A stretch of DNA of 64,000 bases from Echria macrotheca (Eukaryota > Ascomycota > Sordariomycetes > Sordariales > Schizotheciaceae). Location: positions 496,001 to 560,000 of the forward strand of contig MU839840.1 in the NCBI GenBank assembly GCA_030411725.1, in the 5' to 3' direction. This document shows, piece by piece, positions 33,114 through 45,352 of the stretch (the stretch's first letter is position 1; each line of letters begins with the position of its first letter). The notes under the pieces are model-generated. The model did not search any database, was not told where the DNA came from, and saw only the letters and a list, made by a program, of their open reading frames with translations. A program made the translations under genes and the position numbers.

Positions 33114-34904
33114 CCTGCCATGTAACAGCAGATTGGAGAAGCGGAGACTTGATCGGCGTCGAGAGGGACGTATATATATATATATATGTATATCGACGGG
33201 AGACGATGCTGAGGCGGGGATGGGAGGGCAGTTACGGACGAGACACGGACGACGGCTCCGGGTTTCTCTAAGAGGTGTTTGCGGCGACAATGGCACCTTT
33301 TATTGGGGATGGGATGGCTACGGGGGGCCGGCTATCGCATAGCCGGCATCGACTAGAGTCCGTCGTCGCGCAAACGGTCACCGAAAGAAGGTCTGCGGGG
33401 GTCAGGAGTCCTGGCAAAGCAGGAGTCAGCCAATTGAGCGCATGGTGCCGCCACACACGGATAAGATAGGTAGGGACCGCAAAAGCACGGTGTGTGGTGG
33501 TGTAGGCTGGGGTGAGAAGGAGATAGTAAAAATGTCTCAATGGGCAGGGAATGCCCAAGCAAGAGCGGCGGGAGGGTGTGTGCGCGTGGGAGGTGGGAGG
33601 TGGGAGGAAGGATGGGGGGTAACGGGATCCGGAACGGCATCACCAACTTATCGTACCTAAGCACTCGGTGTGTGAGGCCGCATCTGTCGCCGTCGGCGCG
33701 CCGAATCCTTGGTTGAGGGCGAAACGTGGTCCACGACGGTCGACTTGGTGGGCGAGTCAGCCGGGGAAGCTGTGCAAGGTCCCCGGCGGTGCCATGAGTG
33801 TTATATCCTCGGGTTGCCGTCCAAAGCTTGGTCGGATGCTTGCAAGCTCTTTTCCAGGAACAGACTTCGTGCGTTCTGGTCGGCAAGGTACACGCAGGGG
33901 CGCACCTCTTCCCGCCGCGTTTTAAGGCTGAATTCGACCTTCTCCCGGGTTTCCATTGCACCTCGCTGTTGGGCTGCGGGCACGCGCTGCGGCACTCCCC
34001 TGGCAGACGCCACAGAAGTCCTCTAGTGCGGGGGTTGCTTTCTAAATTCTCCCCTCCTTCTCCGTCGTGGTCGCATAGTGCGAATATCCAGACTCCCCTC
34101 CCCGGCCTCGGTCCACAAGCAAAAATCATGCCAAAACATTGATTCCAGCATCCTCACTCAGCATCAACGTCCCACCGTCGAGTGCGCCGCGGTCGGGCTT
34201 CCGGAATAACCCCCGTCGGCCTGGCACGTGTGACGAAGCCAAGCTGTGCAACCCAAGGATGCGCCAGAAACGGTCGGCGAGACCGGCAATGCTCGTTTCT
34301 GTCTTAAGACGCCGGCAACCTCTGCACCCGGGAGCTAGGTGACTCTGCGACGAGCCTTCCGACAGCCGAAGGTCAGCACCACTCTGCTCTACTCTGTGGC
34401 CCAAGAACCTAAGCTGAGGTCTGGACATGACATACTATGTGTGCGCTCCAGTCAGATGCAGCTGGTCAGCCCTACGTATCCGCACTTCTCATGAAGCCGC
34501 GGCGGCCATTCAGCTGACTCTGGTTCCTCGGCACACACTCACGTAAGTCAATCCACAGATATGACTCGCCCGAGGTTTCTTTGCTTCCCATTGGTCTCTG
34601 CCGGCCTGTGAGAGGTCCCCAAGCGGGAGGCCGGTAACCGCCGCATGCCTGGACAAGGCGATAGCGTGATGCGGCACATCGCAGGCCTCCCCTCAGCAGA
34701 CTCAGCTTCCAGGTTCCCTTATCAGATGAAAACAAGGGTCCAGCAGGAACAGCTTTCTGCATCGAAATTTGGCCGAACCCCGCACCTGTTGCGAACTGTT
34801 GTTCTCGTGCGATTCCCCCGCTCACGAACCAGAGCCGCTCTCCGGATTATTACCAGCCTCTCACAGTCGTCACACCGTCCTGCCACGCAGAGACAGCCAC
34901 CGCC
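33114..34904. other. Divergent promoter region, GNAT / PLD
   Basis: 1.79 kb between divergent genes, with a TA repeat at 33171-33193 close to the GNAT start. Several open frames on both strands (for example 33353-34129 minus, 258 codons) lack any domain. Nothing else recognised. Confidence 0.5.
33171..33193 (+). repeat. (TA)n repeat near GNAT start
   Basis: TA repeat about 60-80 bp upstream of the GNAT ATG. It may double as the TATA region of that promoter. Confidence 0.7.
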
Positions 34905-37900
34905 ATGGGTCTAGGAACGCTGCTGAGGAAGGTGACGGACAAGGTGGGCGACAGTCTGGACGAGCTGCTCGGCGGCGAAAAGCATTCACACACCCACATC
35001 GGACATGGTTGTCACGAGGACGACAGCCATGCTGAGTACCGGGACAATCGCTATTGTTCGTTTGCTCCCCAGTCCTCGGGCCATGCCAAGTGGTATGTCG
35101 ATGGCGCCTCTTATTTCTGGGCCGTGTCCATGGCTCTTGAAGGTAGACAGAGATCTCTGTTTGAGCCTGACCTTGTCTGATACGCTTGTCCAGAGGCCCG
35201 CGAGTACATTTACATCCTGGATTGGTGGCTGAGGTATGCTATTTTTTCCCCTGGTGTACCTCGGGGGAAACATTTCTCCCAGATGACGCCGCTACTCTGC
35301 CTCGATATTAACGGACACATGCAGTCCGGAATTGTACCTGCGGCGTCCCCCTGCCCAGAATGCAAACTACCGGCTGGACAACATGCTCAAGGCTGCTGCC
35401 GAGCGTGGAGTTATGATTTATGTGATCGTCTACAAGGAGGTCCCTCAGGCGTTGACCCGTAAGCCCTACTACCCCTGATTGATATGCATGTGACAAACTA
35501 ACCAAGTGCTCAGTTGACTCTCTGGTAAGCCGTCGATCGACAAACAGTTGAGCTTTGCCCTAACAAAATCTCTAGCACACAAAGCATGCCTTGGAGGCTC
35601 TGCACCCCAACATCAAGGTGTTCAGACATCCTGACCATGTCCCTCGGGGCAACGAGATCCTCTCGGGACTTTCCGCGAGCTTCAAGGATCTAAAGCTGAA
35701 TACTACCGAGCTCTTCAAGGCTTCCGGGGATTCGCTCAAGGCCTTGTACGGTGGTACTGATGACTTGGTCCTTTTCTGGGCCCATCGTAAGTGGTTAAAA
35801 AGATAAAGGCTACCGTAAAACATCTAACGCGTACTAGACGAGAAATTGTGCCTCATCGATGGCAAGCTTGCCTTCATGGGCGGCCTGGACATGTGTTTTG
35901 GAAGATATGACACCAACTCGCACCCCATTGCCGATGCTCACCCCGCCAATATTGACGCCATCGTGTTCCCCGGCCAGGATTATAACAATGCTCGCATCTA
36001 CGACTTTGAGGACGTCCAGAAATGGGAAAACAACAAACGTATGTTTTCTACGGGTCCCAATACATGCGCTAACAGCTAGCAGTTGACCGGACCAAGAGCT
36101 CGAGAATGGGCTGGTCAGATATCAGCATCAGTCTTTCGGGACCCATTGTCGATAGTCTTGCGATTCATTTCGTCGACCGATGGTAAGTTCTATCTCACGT
36201 CGCCGTAATCCGTAGGCTAACCGGTTGCAGGAATTACATCTTCGATGACAAATACACGAGTCGTGATGTTGGAAAATACCAACGCCTCGAGAAGCCCTCG
36301 CATGGCAGATCACACAATCTTCTCCCGGATGGCGAGTTCTTTGGAGGCCTTCACCATCATTTCTCGCGTCGTATGCATCGCTTCATCGGGGATGATGACC
36401 AGCAGGATCAAGAGTTCCGGCCGAGCGATGGAGCCCACATCCAGCTAACACGCAGTGCCTCCAAGTGGTCGGCAAACACCAAGACCGAGCATTCGATTGC
36501 CAACGCTTACATCCAGGCCATCACTAACGCCCGACACTTTGTTTACATTGAGAACCAGGTCAGCCCTTCTCCTGAGACGCATTGCATACGAGTACTTAAA
36601 ATTGTAGTTCTTCATCACGGCCACGGCGGATGCACAGAAGCCTGTGGCCAACAAGATCGGCCGTGCCATCGTCGACCGTATCGTCCGAGCCCACAACAAC
36701 AACGAGGAGTTTCACGTAGTGGTCCTGATGCCTGCTGTTCCCGCCTTCGCTGGCGATCTCAAGTCTGAAGGGGCACTGGGTACACGCGCGATTATGGAAT
36801 TCCAGTACAACAGCATCAACCGTGGCGGCTACAGTATCATTGAAACGCTCAAGAAGTCCGGCGTTCAGGACCCCCATCAGTACATCAACTTTTACAACCT
36901 GCGCAGTTACGACCGTATCAACACTAGCGATGTGATGGGTAGTGTGGAGCGGGAGAGCGGTGTGCCTTACGAGTCGGCTCGTCGCGACTTTGACAACGAA
37001 TACGCCCGCGGTTCTGACGGCTACCGGCCTAACGATTCAAGCTACTCTGGCGGTCCTGACAGTCAGTATCATCGTTATCAAGAGGCCGCGAGCCACCACA
37101 AGGACCTGACACGGGACTCGGTCGCCGCATGCTACATGGATTCCGGGCTAGACCTTCGCAGCGTGCCGTGGGACGGATCGCCCGATTCCGAACTCAACGC
37201 TTTCGTCTCGGAGCAGCTGTATATCCATTCCAAGGTTCTGATCGCCGACGACCAGCTCGTTATTTGTGGCTCGGCCAACCTCAACGACCGCTCGCAGCTC
37301 GGTAACCACGACAGCGAGATTGCCGTTGTCATTGAGGACCCGACTCCAGTGCGGAGCTACATGGCCGGTCGGGAATACACTGCGTCCGCATTTGCTGTCT
37401 CGCTGCGGCGTCAGCTGTACCGCCGACACCTTGGCCTGCTGCCGCATCAACCGGTCGATGCTCCCAACGGCAACTGGACGCCTGTCAACCGCGGACCGAA
37501 TGATTACGACTGGGGTTCGCCAGCCGATTTGCTGGTGCGGGACCCGCTGGACCCCAAGTTCCTCGAGATGTGGCAACGCACGGCGCGGCAGAACACGGAG
37601 ATCTTCAGCCGGGCCTTCCACCCGGTGCCCAACGACAAGGTGCGGACGTGGGAGGACTACGACAAGTTCTTCTCGGCGCACTTTGTCGTCCCGGGCGAGT
37701 CCAAGGAGAAGGCGGAGGAGGCGTACCGCAAGGGAAAGGTTGACTACGGTCATGTGGTGCGAGAAGAGTTTCCCGGTGGTGTGGCCGAGCTCAAGGAGTG
37801 GTTGTCGGGCGTGCGCGGTAACCTTGTGGAGATGCCGTTGCAGTTTTTGATTGACGTGCCTGATATTGCGATTGAGGGGCTTTCGCTGAATAGTCTCACC

Positions 37901-37918
37901 CAGGAGCTGTATACGTAG
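34905..37918 (+). CDS. Phospholipase D, two HKD motifs, PldA-like
   Basis: Hydrolyses phosphatidylcholine and similar lipids to phosphatidic acid. Nine exons: 34905-35142, 35194-35233, 35325-35458, 35514-35524, 35576-35786, 35838-36038, 36083-36182, 36231-36558 and 36608-37918, giving 857 aa. The first catalytic motif HEKLCLIDG (His212, Lys214, Asp219) is created by the exon 5-6 join and the second is HSKVLIADD (His628, Lys630, Asp635). Other conserved stretches are YIYILDWWLSPELYLRRP, HTKHALEALHPNI, RMGWSDISISLSGP and YIENQFFITAT. There is no PX or PH domain upstream, unlike yeast Spo14, so it resembles the shorter Aspergillus PldA type. A Ser/Tyr-rich insert lies around residues 530-580. 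Exon 4 is only 11 nt yet is needed to keep QALTLDSLHTKHA in frame. Confidence 0.94.
35514..35524 (+). other. 11-nt micro-exon of the PLD gene
   Basis: Flanked by CTCAG before and GTAAGC after. It completes Leu and encodes Asp-Ser-Leu. Phases 1 to 0 fit exons 3 and 5 exactly. Confidence 0.8.
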
Positions 37919-40900
37919 CACTGGTGTCTGGCTTGAAATATTGGGTAGGGAGTAGTAGGAAAAAATGGAGCGAGCACCAAGTATGCAGCGAGTGTGGTCA
38001 TATCTACTGAATCTCATTCTTTTGTTGCTAAAAGTTTCTGATAATTGCTCTCTTAAACACAGTTGGGATATTTTCTCGCGTGACTGAGGGTACGAAGGGT
38101 GACGACGACGCAGGTATTTTGGATTCGTGAGGAGCCGGTTGACAATACTCCTGCATTGCTCCCCTTATTGACGATATCCTGGAGGGTATATTATTCACAG
38201 ACAAGCTTCAAGATATGCGTTTGTGTTGGATACCCAAGCAAGGCAAGGCATTCAATCTCACTGGAGGGGGGATGGGAGATGGTCCGAACTCGTCGGGAAC
38301 ACAACAGACCTTTCCTTCTGTATTCACTTCTCAGTGCCTGACAACAAGAGTTTCGCCTTCCACGCAATCTATTTCCTAGGGGGATAAGCAATGGTAAGAC
38401 TACACAACGCGAAGACTTAGCTTTCACCTGAGGTAGGTAGTCTGCGTGAGACAATACTTTTGCATATCTGTCTTGATACCACCATCGTCCAAGATCTCAC
38501 CGTCACATCTCCAATCTCAGCAAACTAGAAGAATCCCTACCAGGGTTGGGCTCCACTGACTTGGGCAAGTTATCACCGTCAAAAGTCCTCGGCCAAGTGT
38601 TTGGGCCCCTGATCAAGACTTGGAAAGGTTACTCGGTCGCCAGAATACATCTCGATCAGCAACCAACAGACCGCGAGCCCATGTCTCCTTCATGTTTCTT
38701 TGCGCTCTACTAGTTGGTACACTGGGGTAATGGCTACTCGCGAGGTAAATATTACGATGCATGCGTTAGTTTAGTCCCTTGGCAGGGCCATAACACGAGA
38801 CTCGGTCAAACTCACCTTTGTCAACGCATGATGGTCGACCAGTAAGGAAGTTAATCACAAACCTACCAATACAGCTAACTTTGCTCGGTTTGATCCGACT
38901 GCTTTAGTATCTAGCATAATACAGTTTGGGATGAAGTACACTGGGCTAATTCTGCGAAACCTCGCTTGTTGTTCATGGATGTCAATGTTGACGACTAGCT
39001 CGGTAGGGATCTGACCTCCCTCCAGGTTAAGGGGTGATGTAAACAAAAGGGGCGGGCCATTACCACTCCAGGCCGGACAGGCTCTGTCAACCTTTCAGAG
39101 CGTTCCGGTTGATGCCGAATGAAGCCAATCTTTCTGATTGCACCTGGTACATAGAGATCGATCCTCAGAGCACCTCCCATGGAAAAAATCGCAGCCTCGG
39201 TGGACGAACACGGGCAAGGTCATGAAGCTTCACGATCAAGGCAAAAGAGCAAGTAAATGATATCGCATGATCGATGGTCTAGACCTACACATGCAAATGC
39301 AAGAAGTCTTCACCGAAGCCAGACCCGGAGCATACGAGAAAAACACCTAAGTAGCAGGTTGTACTCTGTACTTAGACTCTTTTCTCCTCCTCCCGACTGG
39401 TGATATCCCTCTTGTACGTTCCCTCCATCAATTTGCACAAATTGTTGGAGGCTGGATGTCTGCCGGCCCATGTACTCTGCTTTCTCTACGGAGTACGTCC
39501 GAATCAAGATCATGGCAAAAGGGGCACAACAAACAAATGATAGACCAGACAAAGGGCGTGGCATGAACAGGTCCCGACGTACGATACAGCGGTAATCCCA
39601 GCTTCCCGATGCATTAATTGTATACCCACTTGCCGTTACGCGATCTATAACGTCTACCGTCTGCAGGCAATATCCGTCACTTCTGATATCTCCATTCTTC
39701 ACCCCTTGGAACCACCACCCTTGCGCAGTTCTATTCCACGGATTTTCCCGACGAATCAATGACGTATCCATTCTTCACCGAGGTTTGGAAACCATATATA
39801 CATTCACCAGACCACAGCAGATGGAGATAACAAACCTGGACGAGCCGGTATCGAAATCGTGGTCTACCGACGATAACAGGCTGTCGGTTACGTGTATCTA
39901 CCAGGAATGAAGAAGGTGGGTACATATGAAGTGGCGACTTCAATATCGGTTCCCTGTCTTCATGGAAGATTCTCTCCACCTTCTTTTCGAAAAGTGGCTT
40001 TCGACGTTATTTCCACCCATTCGAAACCAGTTTTGTATTCTTCTTCACTATGGGTTTAGAAGAAGAAAAGAGGGGATGGAAATCCGATATGGGAATAACA
40101 CGACCCATTGGAAACCAACCAGGCTTCATTCACCATCTCCAACTCCTCTGGAGCAACATCCTCCGCCAACTCAACCAACAAACATGTCACCAGAACCACC
40201 ACTGACAAAAAAAAAATCCAAAAAGGGAATTAAATACACGGCTTGAAGATAACACACACAAAGGTGCCCTCGGCCCTGCACATGCCGTCCTGCCCCTCGG
40301 CCCAGCCAGAGCCGTGAGCCGTGGTTACATGTCGCAGCGCAGAAAGCCGCCCGTCTCCCCATCGTCGGACCGTTCAATCCGCTTCCGTCCCTCCCTCCAT
40401 CCCTTCCACTTATACACATCCCCTAAAAGAATTTGAGAATAATAAGACGGGATGTGAGTCGGTCTGCACGAGCCTGACCTCGGTGAACTCTTTTCTATCC
40501 TGTCCTTCCAGACCGGCCCGCGGGATCCAAGACTAGGACCGGGACCGGTTAGGTACGCTCAGGCGGCGGTCGGATTCATATTTCTCTCTTCTGTAATGCC
40601 GGATGTCTGTCTGTATGTCGGTCCGTCCGTTTGAACCAACGAGCCAACCACGGCTGCTGCACCATGTAAGCTTGGGGACTGTTCCAGCCAGCCACTGGCA
40701 CCCGGTCGACTCTCAACCGTCTACTGTCAAGTTTTCAAGATCCCGCTCTCGATGCAATTACCACCCGGAGCGGGAAACAAGGTGCAAGGTGAGTAGACCT
40801 TGACGAATATCACGACCAGGGGTGTGTACGCATTGTAGAGATATCGATGCATCGCAGTTGCGACCTACCGATGATTCCCAACCACGATACTACCAAGCAC

Positions 40901-41460
40901 CCGAATGCTCATAAGCCAGCTGAACGGAAGAAGGATTAGAACTAGTCGGCGATATCGACACACCCCTTTCCATCACATGCAGCAAACCTATCAACAACAA
41001 AAACAACACTCACCCGAAACCCGATTCAGCCTCCCACATGTCTTTCCGCCGGCAGTCAAAACGTCAAATACCCCAGCCGGCTCGACTCGACTAAAATCTT
41101 CCCGCGGGCGGCCGTCCGTCCCGCCCTTTTTTTTGTTAGTGACAAAGGCATAATCCAGCACCGGTGTATACACTGTTTATACCGGGCCTACATCCGCCTG
41201 GCGCCGGAAGATGACCCTGACTGAGCCCCATTGGAGAACACCCCAACACAGACAACATTCCGAAAAAGAAAAAAACTACCTCCAAGCTCAAGAGACGGGA
41301 TTTACCTAGAGTGCATCGTGTAGGTAATAAGCCGTGATCCATTCTCTGTTTTCTAGTGTGAGGAGAAGGTTAGAATCGCGAGAAATACGACACGAAACAA
41401 TGAGAGCCAGCCCATCAAGATCTTAGGTACTCATCTCTCTCCCCGCAAAATTTATCTACA

Positions 41461-41478
41461 TACCTACCTACCTACCTA
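41461..41478 (+). repeat. (TACC)n repeat in gene-free region
   Basis: Four and a half TACC units, preceded by ATCTACA and with further GGTAGGTACC-type copies at 41506-41515 and 42189-42200. Confidence 0.9.
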
Positions 41479-43783
41479 CATTTTCTAAGCACACCCCCTT
41501 CCCAAGGTAGGTACCCTTCCCCAACATCGATTTCCTCACCGGCAGCAAGGGAAGGAAGGAAAGAGAGTTCCATTCACCACCACCCGGAATGTGGGGTAGA
41601 GAGAGAGAGAGAGAGCTCGAGAACCAGAAAGAGATCCAAACACCAAGTACCTACCTACATTGTTGTCCATCCATTGGTCGTAGATCTCAAACCCAACCTC
41701 TCTCACCCCACTCATCGGTTTCAACCTCCTCAAGAAACCTGTCTAACAGGCCCGTCATATTTTTTTTTCCGACAGAGAAGACCATTGCATATCGATATCG
41801 CTTTTTTTTTTTTGGCTGACCACCTCCCACCAACCACCAACCAACACAGCCTTGGAAGGCTCGTCCGTCCGTGCCCCGTCTCTGTCCCGTCTGTCTTCTG
41901 CAAGCCGGCCGGGGGAGACCATAACCGCTCGGGATAGTGAAGAAGGAAGGATTTTGGAGACCCGGCAGGATGAAGTGGTGAGTGGGTGAGGTGAGGTGAG
42001 AAACGTGCAGTTCTCCAGTCCAGTTGTTGGCGGGGTTTAAGGTAGGGGGCCAAATCCACATGCATACATCTAGATCCAAGTGAGACAAAAAAGATGGATC
42101 ATGTCGATGCGTTTATCACATGTGTTATCACATGCCAGATGAGTGACCCTTGAGGCGGGAGTGAGTGAAGGGAACGGGAGGTGAGTAAGGTAGGTACCTA
42201 GAATAAGAGCGTATCATCATCAACTTGCTTGGTTGCGTGCTTGCTTCCAGGTTTGGTTTACCAGTGAACTTCAATCTTTTCTTCCTCCCTGCAAACCTTG
42301 TCAAAAAACCGTTAGACAACAACAAAGCCACCGGCGGCCCGCAACCCCCCCACCCCGGCCCCTGACGGTAGTTAATTTGTACGGGGTCCAAATACCTCAA
42401 AAAGAAAAAGGAAACAAATCTCAGAAAAATAGAAAAGAATAAAAATAAAATAAAAAACCATGAAAGTTGTCCTCCGGCAATTCTCTTTTTCAGCCCCCAA
42501 GGCCCCGAAGAAGTGCGGAATAAACACGGGGCAGGATCGAGGCGGGCGGGCAGCACACCATGTATTCATCAAATCCGATCTGACACACACACCCCTCCCT
42601 TCCACGATTTCCGCAAGCCTCTATGGTTATTCCACAAGGAGCAAAGCCGCAGAATAGGTGTTTCTCCCCTGCAAAGCCGGTGTTATTGCATTTGTGCTTG
42701 CGTGTCCGCGTAAAGGTATGTGTGGGAGTGTGTGTGAAAAAAGCGGCATGGGCCGTCTACTTCTTCTGTAGAGGGTGGAGGGACAGAAAGCCGCCTCACC
42801 GACCGACCAGTCGGTGTGTATGCGGGCAGACGAAAGAGGTTGCTTGGTTGCCGGACAGCCCTCTCGCCTATGCGAGACGGGAGACGGGAAACAGGCGGTT
42901 TTTTACTTCTTGTTTATGTTATCGTTCCTCTCAGGTCAGGTCAGGTCAGGGCCAAAGAAAATAAAATAAAAAAATAAAAATACCGTTTCGCCCTGCCGTT
43001 GACGGGATGCATTACCTGATATACCTAAATCTCGATCACCCCTACCCCCTGGTTGTTGTCTCGGTATTTGGGATACTGGGGACGGAATACTGGGTCGACT
43101 TTTCTACCCGTAGATGCCAATATAGAGAGGAAGGACATCCAACGCTGGTAGTGCTTGGGGCAGGGGATACCAAGTCGTCAACAACGTATTTGCCCATACC
43201 ATCAGGGGTACATCAGGGAAGGGAGGTAGGTAGTTACGCGGCGGCATGGAACACGTTCTCGGCTTTGTATCCGTGCGGCCGATGATGATGATGGGCGTGT
43301 GTGTGTGTGTTCAATATGAAATAGGAAGAAGTAAGGTAAGTAAAAACGTTCGGAGAAATTTTTGTATCAGAATAACGGCGGGCGGGATACGGCTGGATAG
43401 ATTAAGACTGCAGATTTTCTTTTAATTTGGTCCTCGCGAGAGAGAGACAGAGCGAGCGTTGTGGCAAAAAAATATATATATTCGACATCGTTCAATATAC
43501 ATACAGCTCGCCTTGCCCGGAGGAATACAGCCAACCACCAACACTACCACACACTTCTCCTCAAATTGAGGCTGTTTCTCACCTAGGTATTGGGTTGCTA
43601 GTACGTAAGACGCCACTTACACGTGCTCCGCTCCGTCGACCTCCAACTCCGAGTCAGAAGCGGAACTGGCTGACAGCTGGTATCTTCTCGCACTCCTAGC
43701 TACCTAAAAGGGGCAGTTGGTCAACTCCGTACCTCACCTAGCCCGATGAGCCTCAGCGGCCAGTCCTCTTCTTCTTCCCACTT

Positions 43784-43802
43784 ACACACACACACACACA
43801 CA
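43784..43802 (+). repeat. (AC)n microsatellite
   Basis: About nine AC units within the gene-free region. Confidence 0.9.
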
Positions 43803-45333
43803 CCGGAGCCGTGAACGTAGTCCTGCCACAAGGGCAATAATAAACCCATCTTCGTCCCGTCGACGTCAAATCCTGCCAAAAGGGAAAACCCATGTTGTGT
43901 TTTGCCAAATCCAGGAAACAAAACAGCATGTTTGGAAGGATTCCAATTATTCACCGAGAAGCAGCAGCTGTACATCAACGACACGACCCACTCCAACCCC
44001 GGCATGCTACCCCTGATGTGCTTGTTGACATGTGAAGGCAACGCCAGATCTGCCCGCCTGTCTATCCCGAAGACCTCAGTAGCCTGTCTCACTTGACGTC
44101 AACAAAACCCTTTCACACCCCAAAAAGTAAAACAAGTCAAGTAAAAAAGCCCCTAATTAACAAACCACCATCTCTCCAAAAGATTTATTGAAGCGAAATC
44201 TAAAAAAGCCCAAGGTACCTTACCGACAACGGGTTCAATATACCGGTCAGTGGGCAGTAAAAGCATGCGTCCCGGCTCTCCGGTTACTGACGATTTATCC
44301 GCCCAACCGAAAGCGATTCATTCACACACCCGATCACGAAACCAAGCTTGGCGCTGCCGTATTATATCTCTCCCTCCCGTGTCTAGCATGCATTCCTTCC
44401 GGCCCGTAGACAGCCAGGAAAAAGACATTACTCTGGTAAGCACAGCTTGGCTGTATTGTATATGTATCTCGGAAAACTGCGGTGGACCATAACCCTATCC
44501 GATCTATCTACTTTACTCTTTAACGAGACACCCACCCAGCCGTCCCGTCTGGCATCTGGCGGAAGAATCGTCGGGAGCAGCAGCGCCCCATCGGATCGAG
44601 TTTGACAGCGGTGTTTGTTCATCGGATGGCCACCATCTAGATCGACACCAGTAAAATAAACACCGTCTCTCTCTCCCGTTCTGCGTCCTCCTCCCGTTCG
44701 GAAACTTTCCACGTCAAATCTGCGACCTCGTCAAGACAAGACGCCGGCAGATGATGAACGGGAAGAAGAAAAAATAGTGGCTGGCCCAAAAGAACACTCT
44801 TCCACACTTCCACACATATAGGTAGGTAAGGTAATAATTTGGCAGCTTGCGTAAGCCCACGTGGCCCCTTTACCTTAGACTCTAGCTTCCTGGTACACAA
44901 CAGCGATATGCCAATCTGATAACTGCCCTTAGGCTCCACTATATAGCGTGCGGCTGCTGTTAACAGCAGCAGCAGCAGCGGGCGGCGCCCGATGAGTTGC
45001 AGCGGACCCTTATTAAGAAGACTGGACTTGTTCCCGGTGCGAGGCCAATGGCGTAATTAATATCAAACTCCCAGCTATTCTGATAAGGCGCCGCTTCCCC
45101 CACACACAAACTGTATGTAGATTGACTCGCATAGTAGCCACACGTCGAGGTGGGGGACGAACTGATAGGATGAACACTTGTCCGTCCCGTTGCTCTGTTG
45201 TGGACCGGTCCGGGTGCGGCATATTTCTTTCTTCCTCTCTGATATCTGGCTCCAAACTGACAAAGTGTTAACAAAGATATGCAGAAGACGGGGGAGGACG
45301 ACGAAGATCCCGCTCCGCAGTTGTTGAAACATT

Positions 45334-45352
45334 CCACCACCACCACCACCAC
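45334..45352 (+). repeat. (CAC)n microsatellite
   Basis: About six CAC units; a related CAG run lies at 44966-44980. Confidence 0.85.

Noticed and set aside
37148..38017. 289-codon minus-strand open frame opposite phospholipase D
   Set aside because: Antisense shadow of exon 9, which contains the second HKD motif.
39310..39979. Two adjacent minus-strand frames of 153 and 82 codons that look somewhat protein-like
   Set aside because: I could not recognise a domain or a splice join linking them. Possible gene relic, but not supportable from sequence alone.
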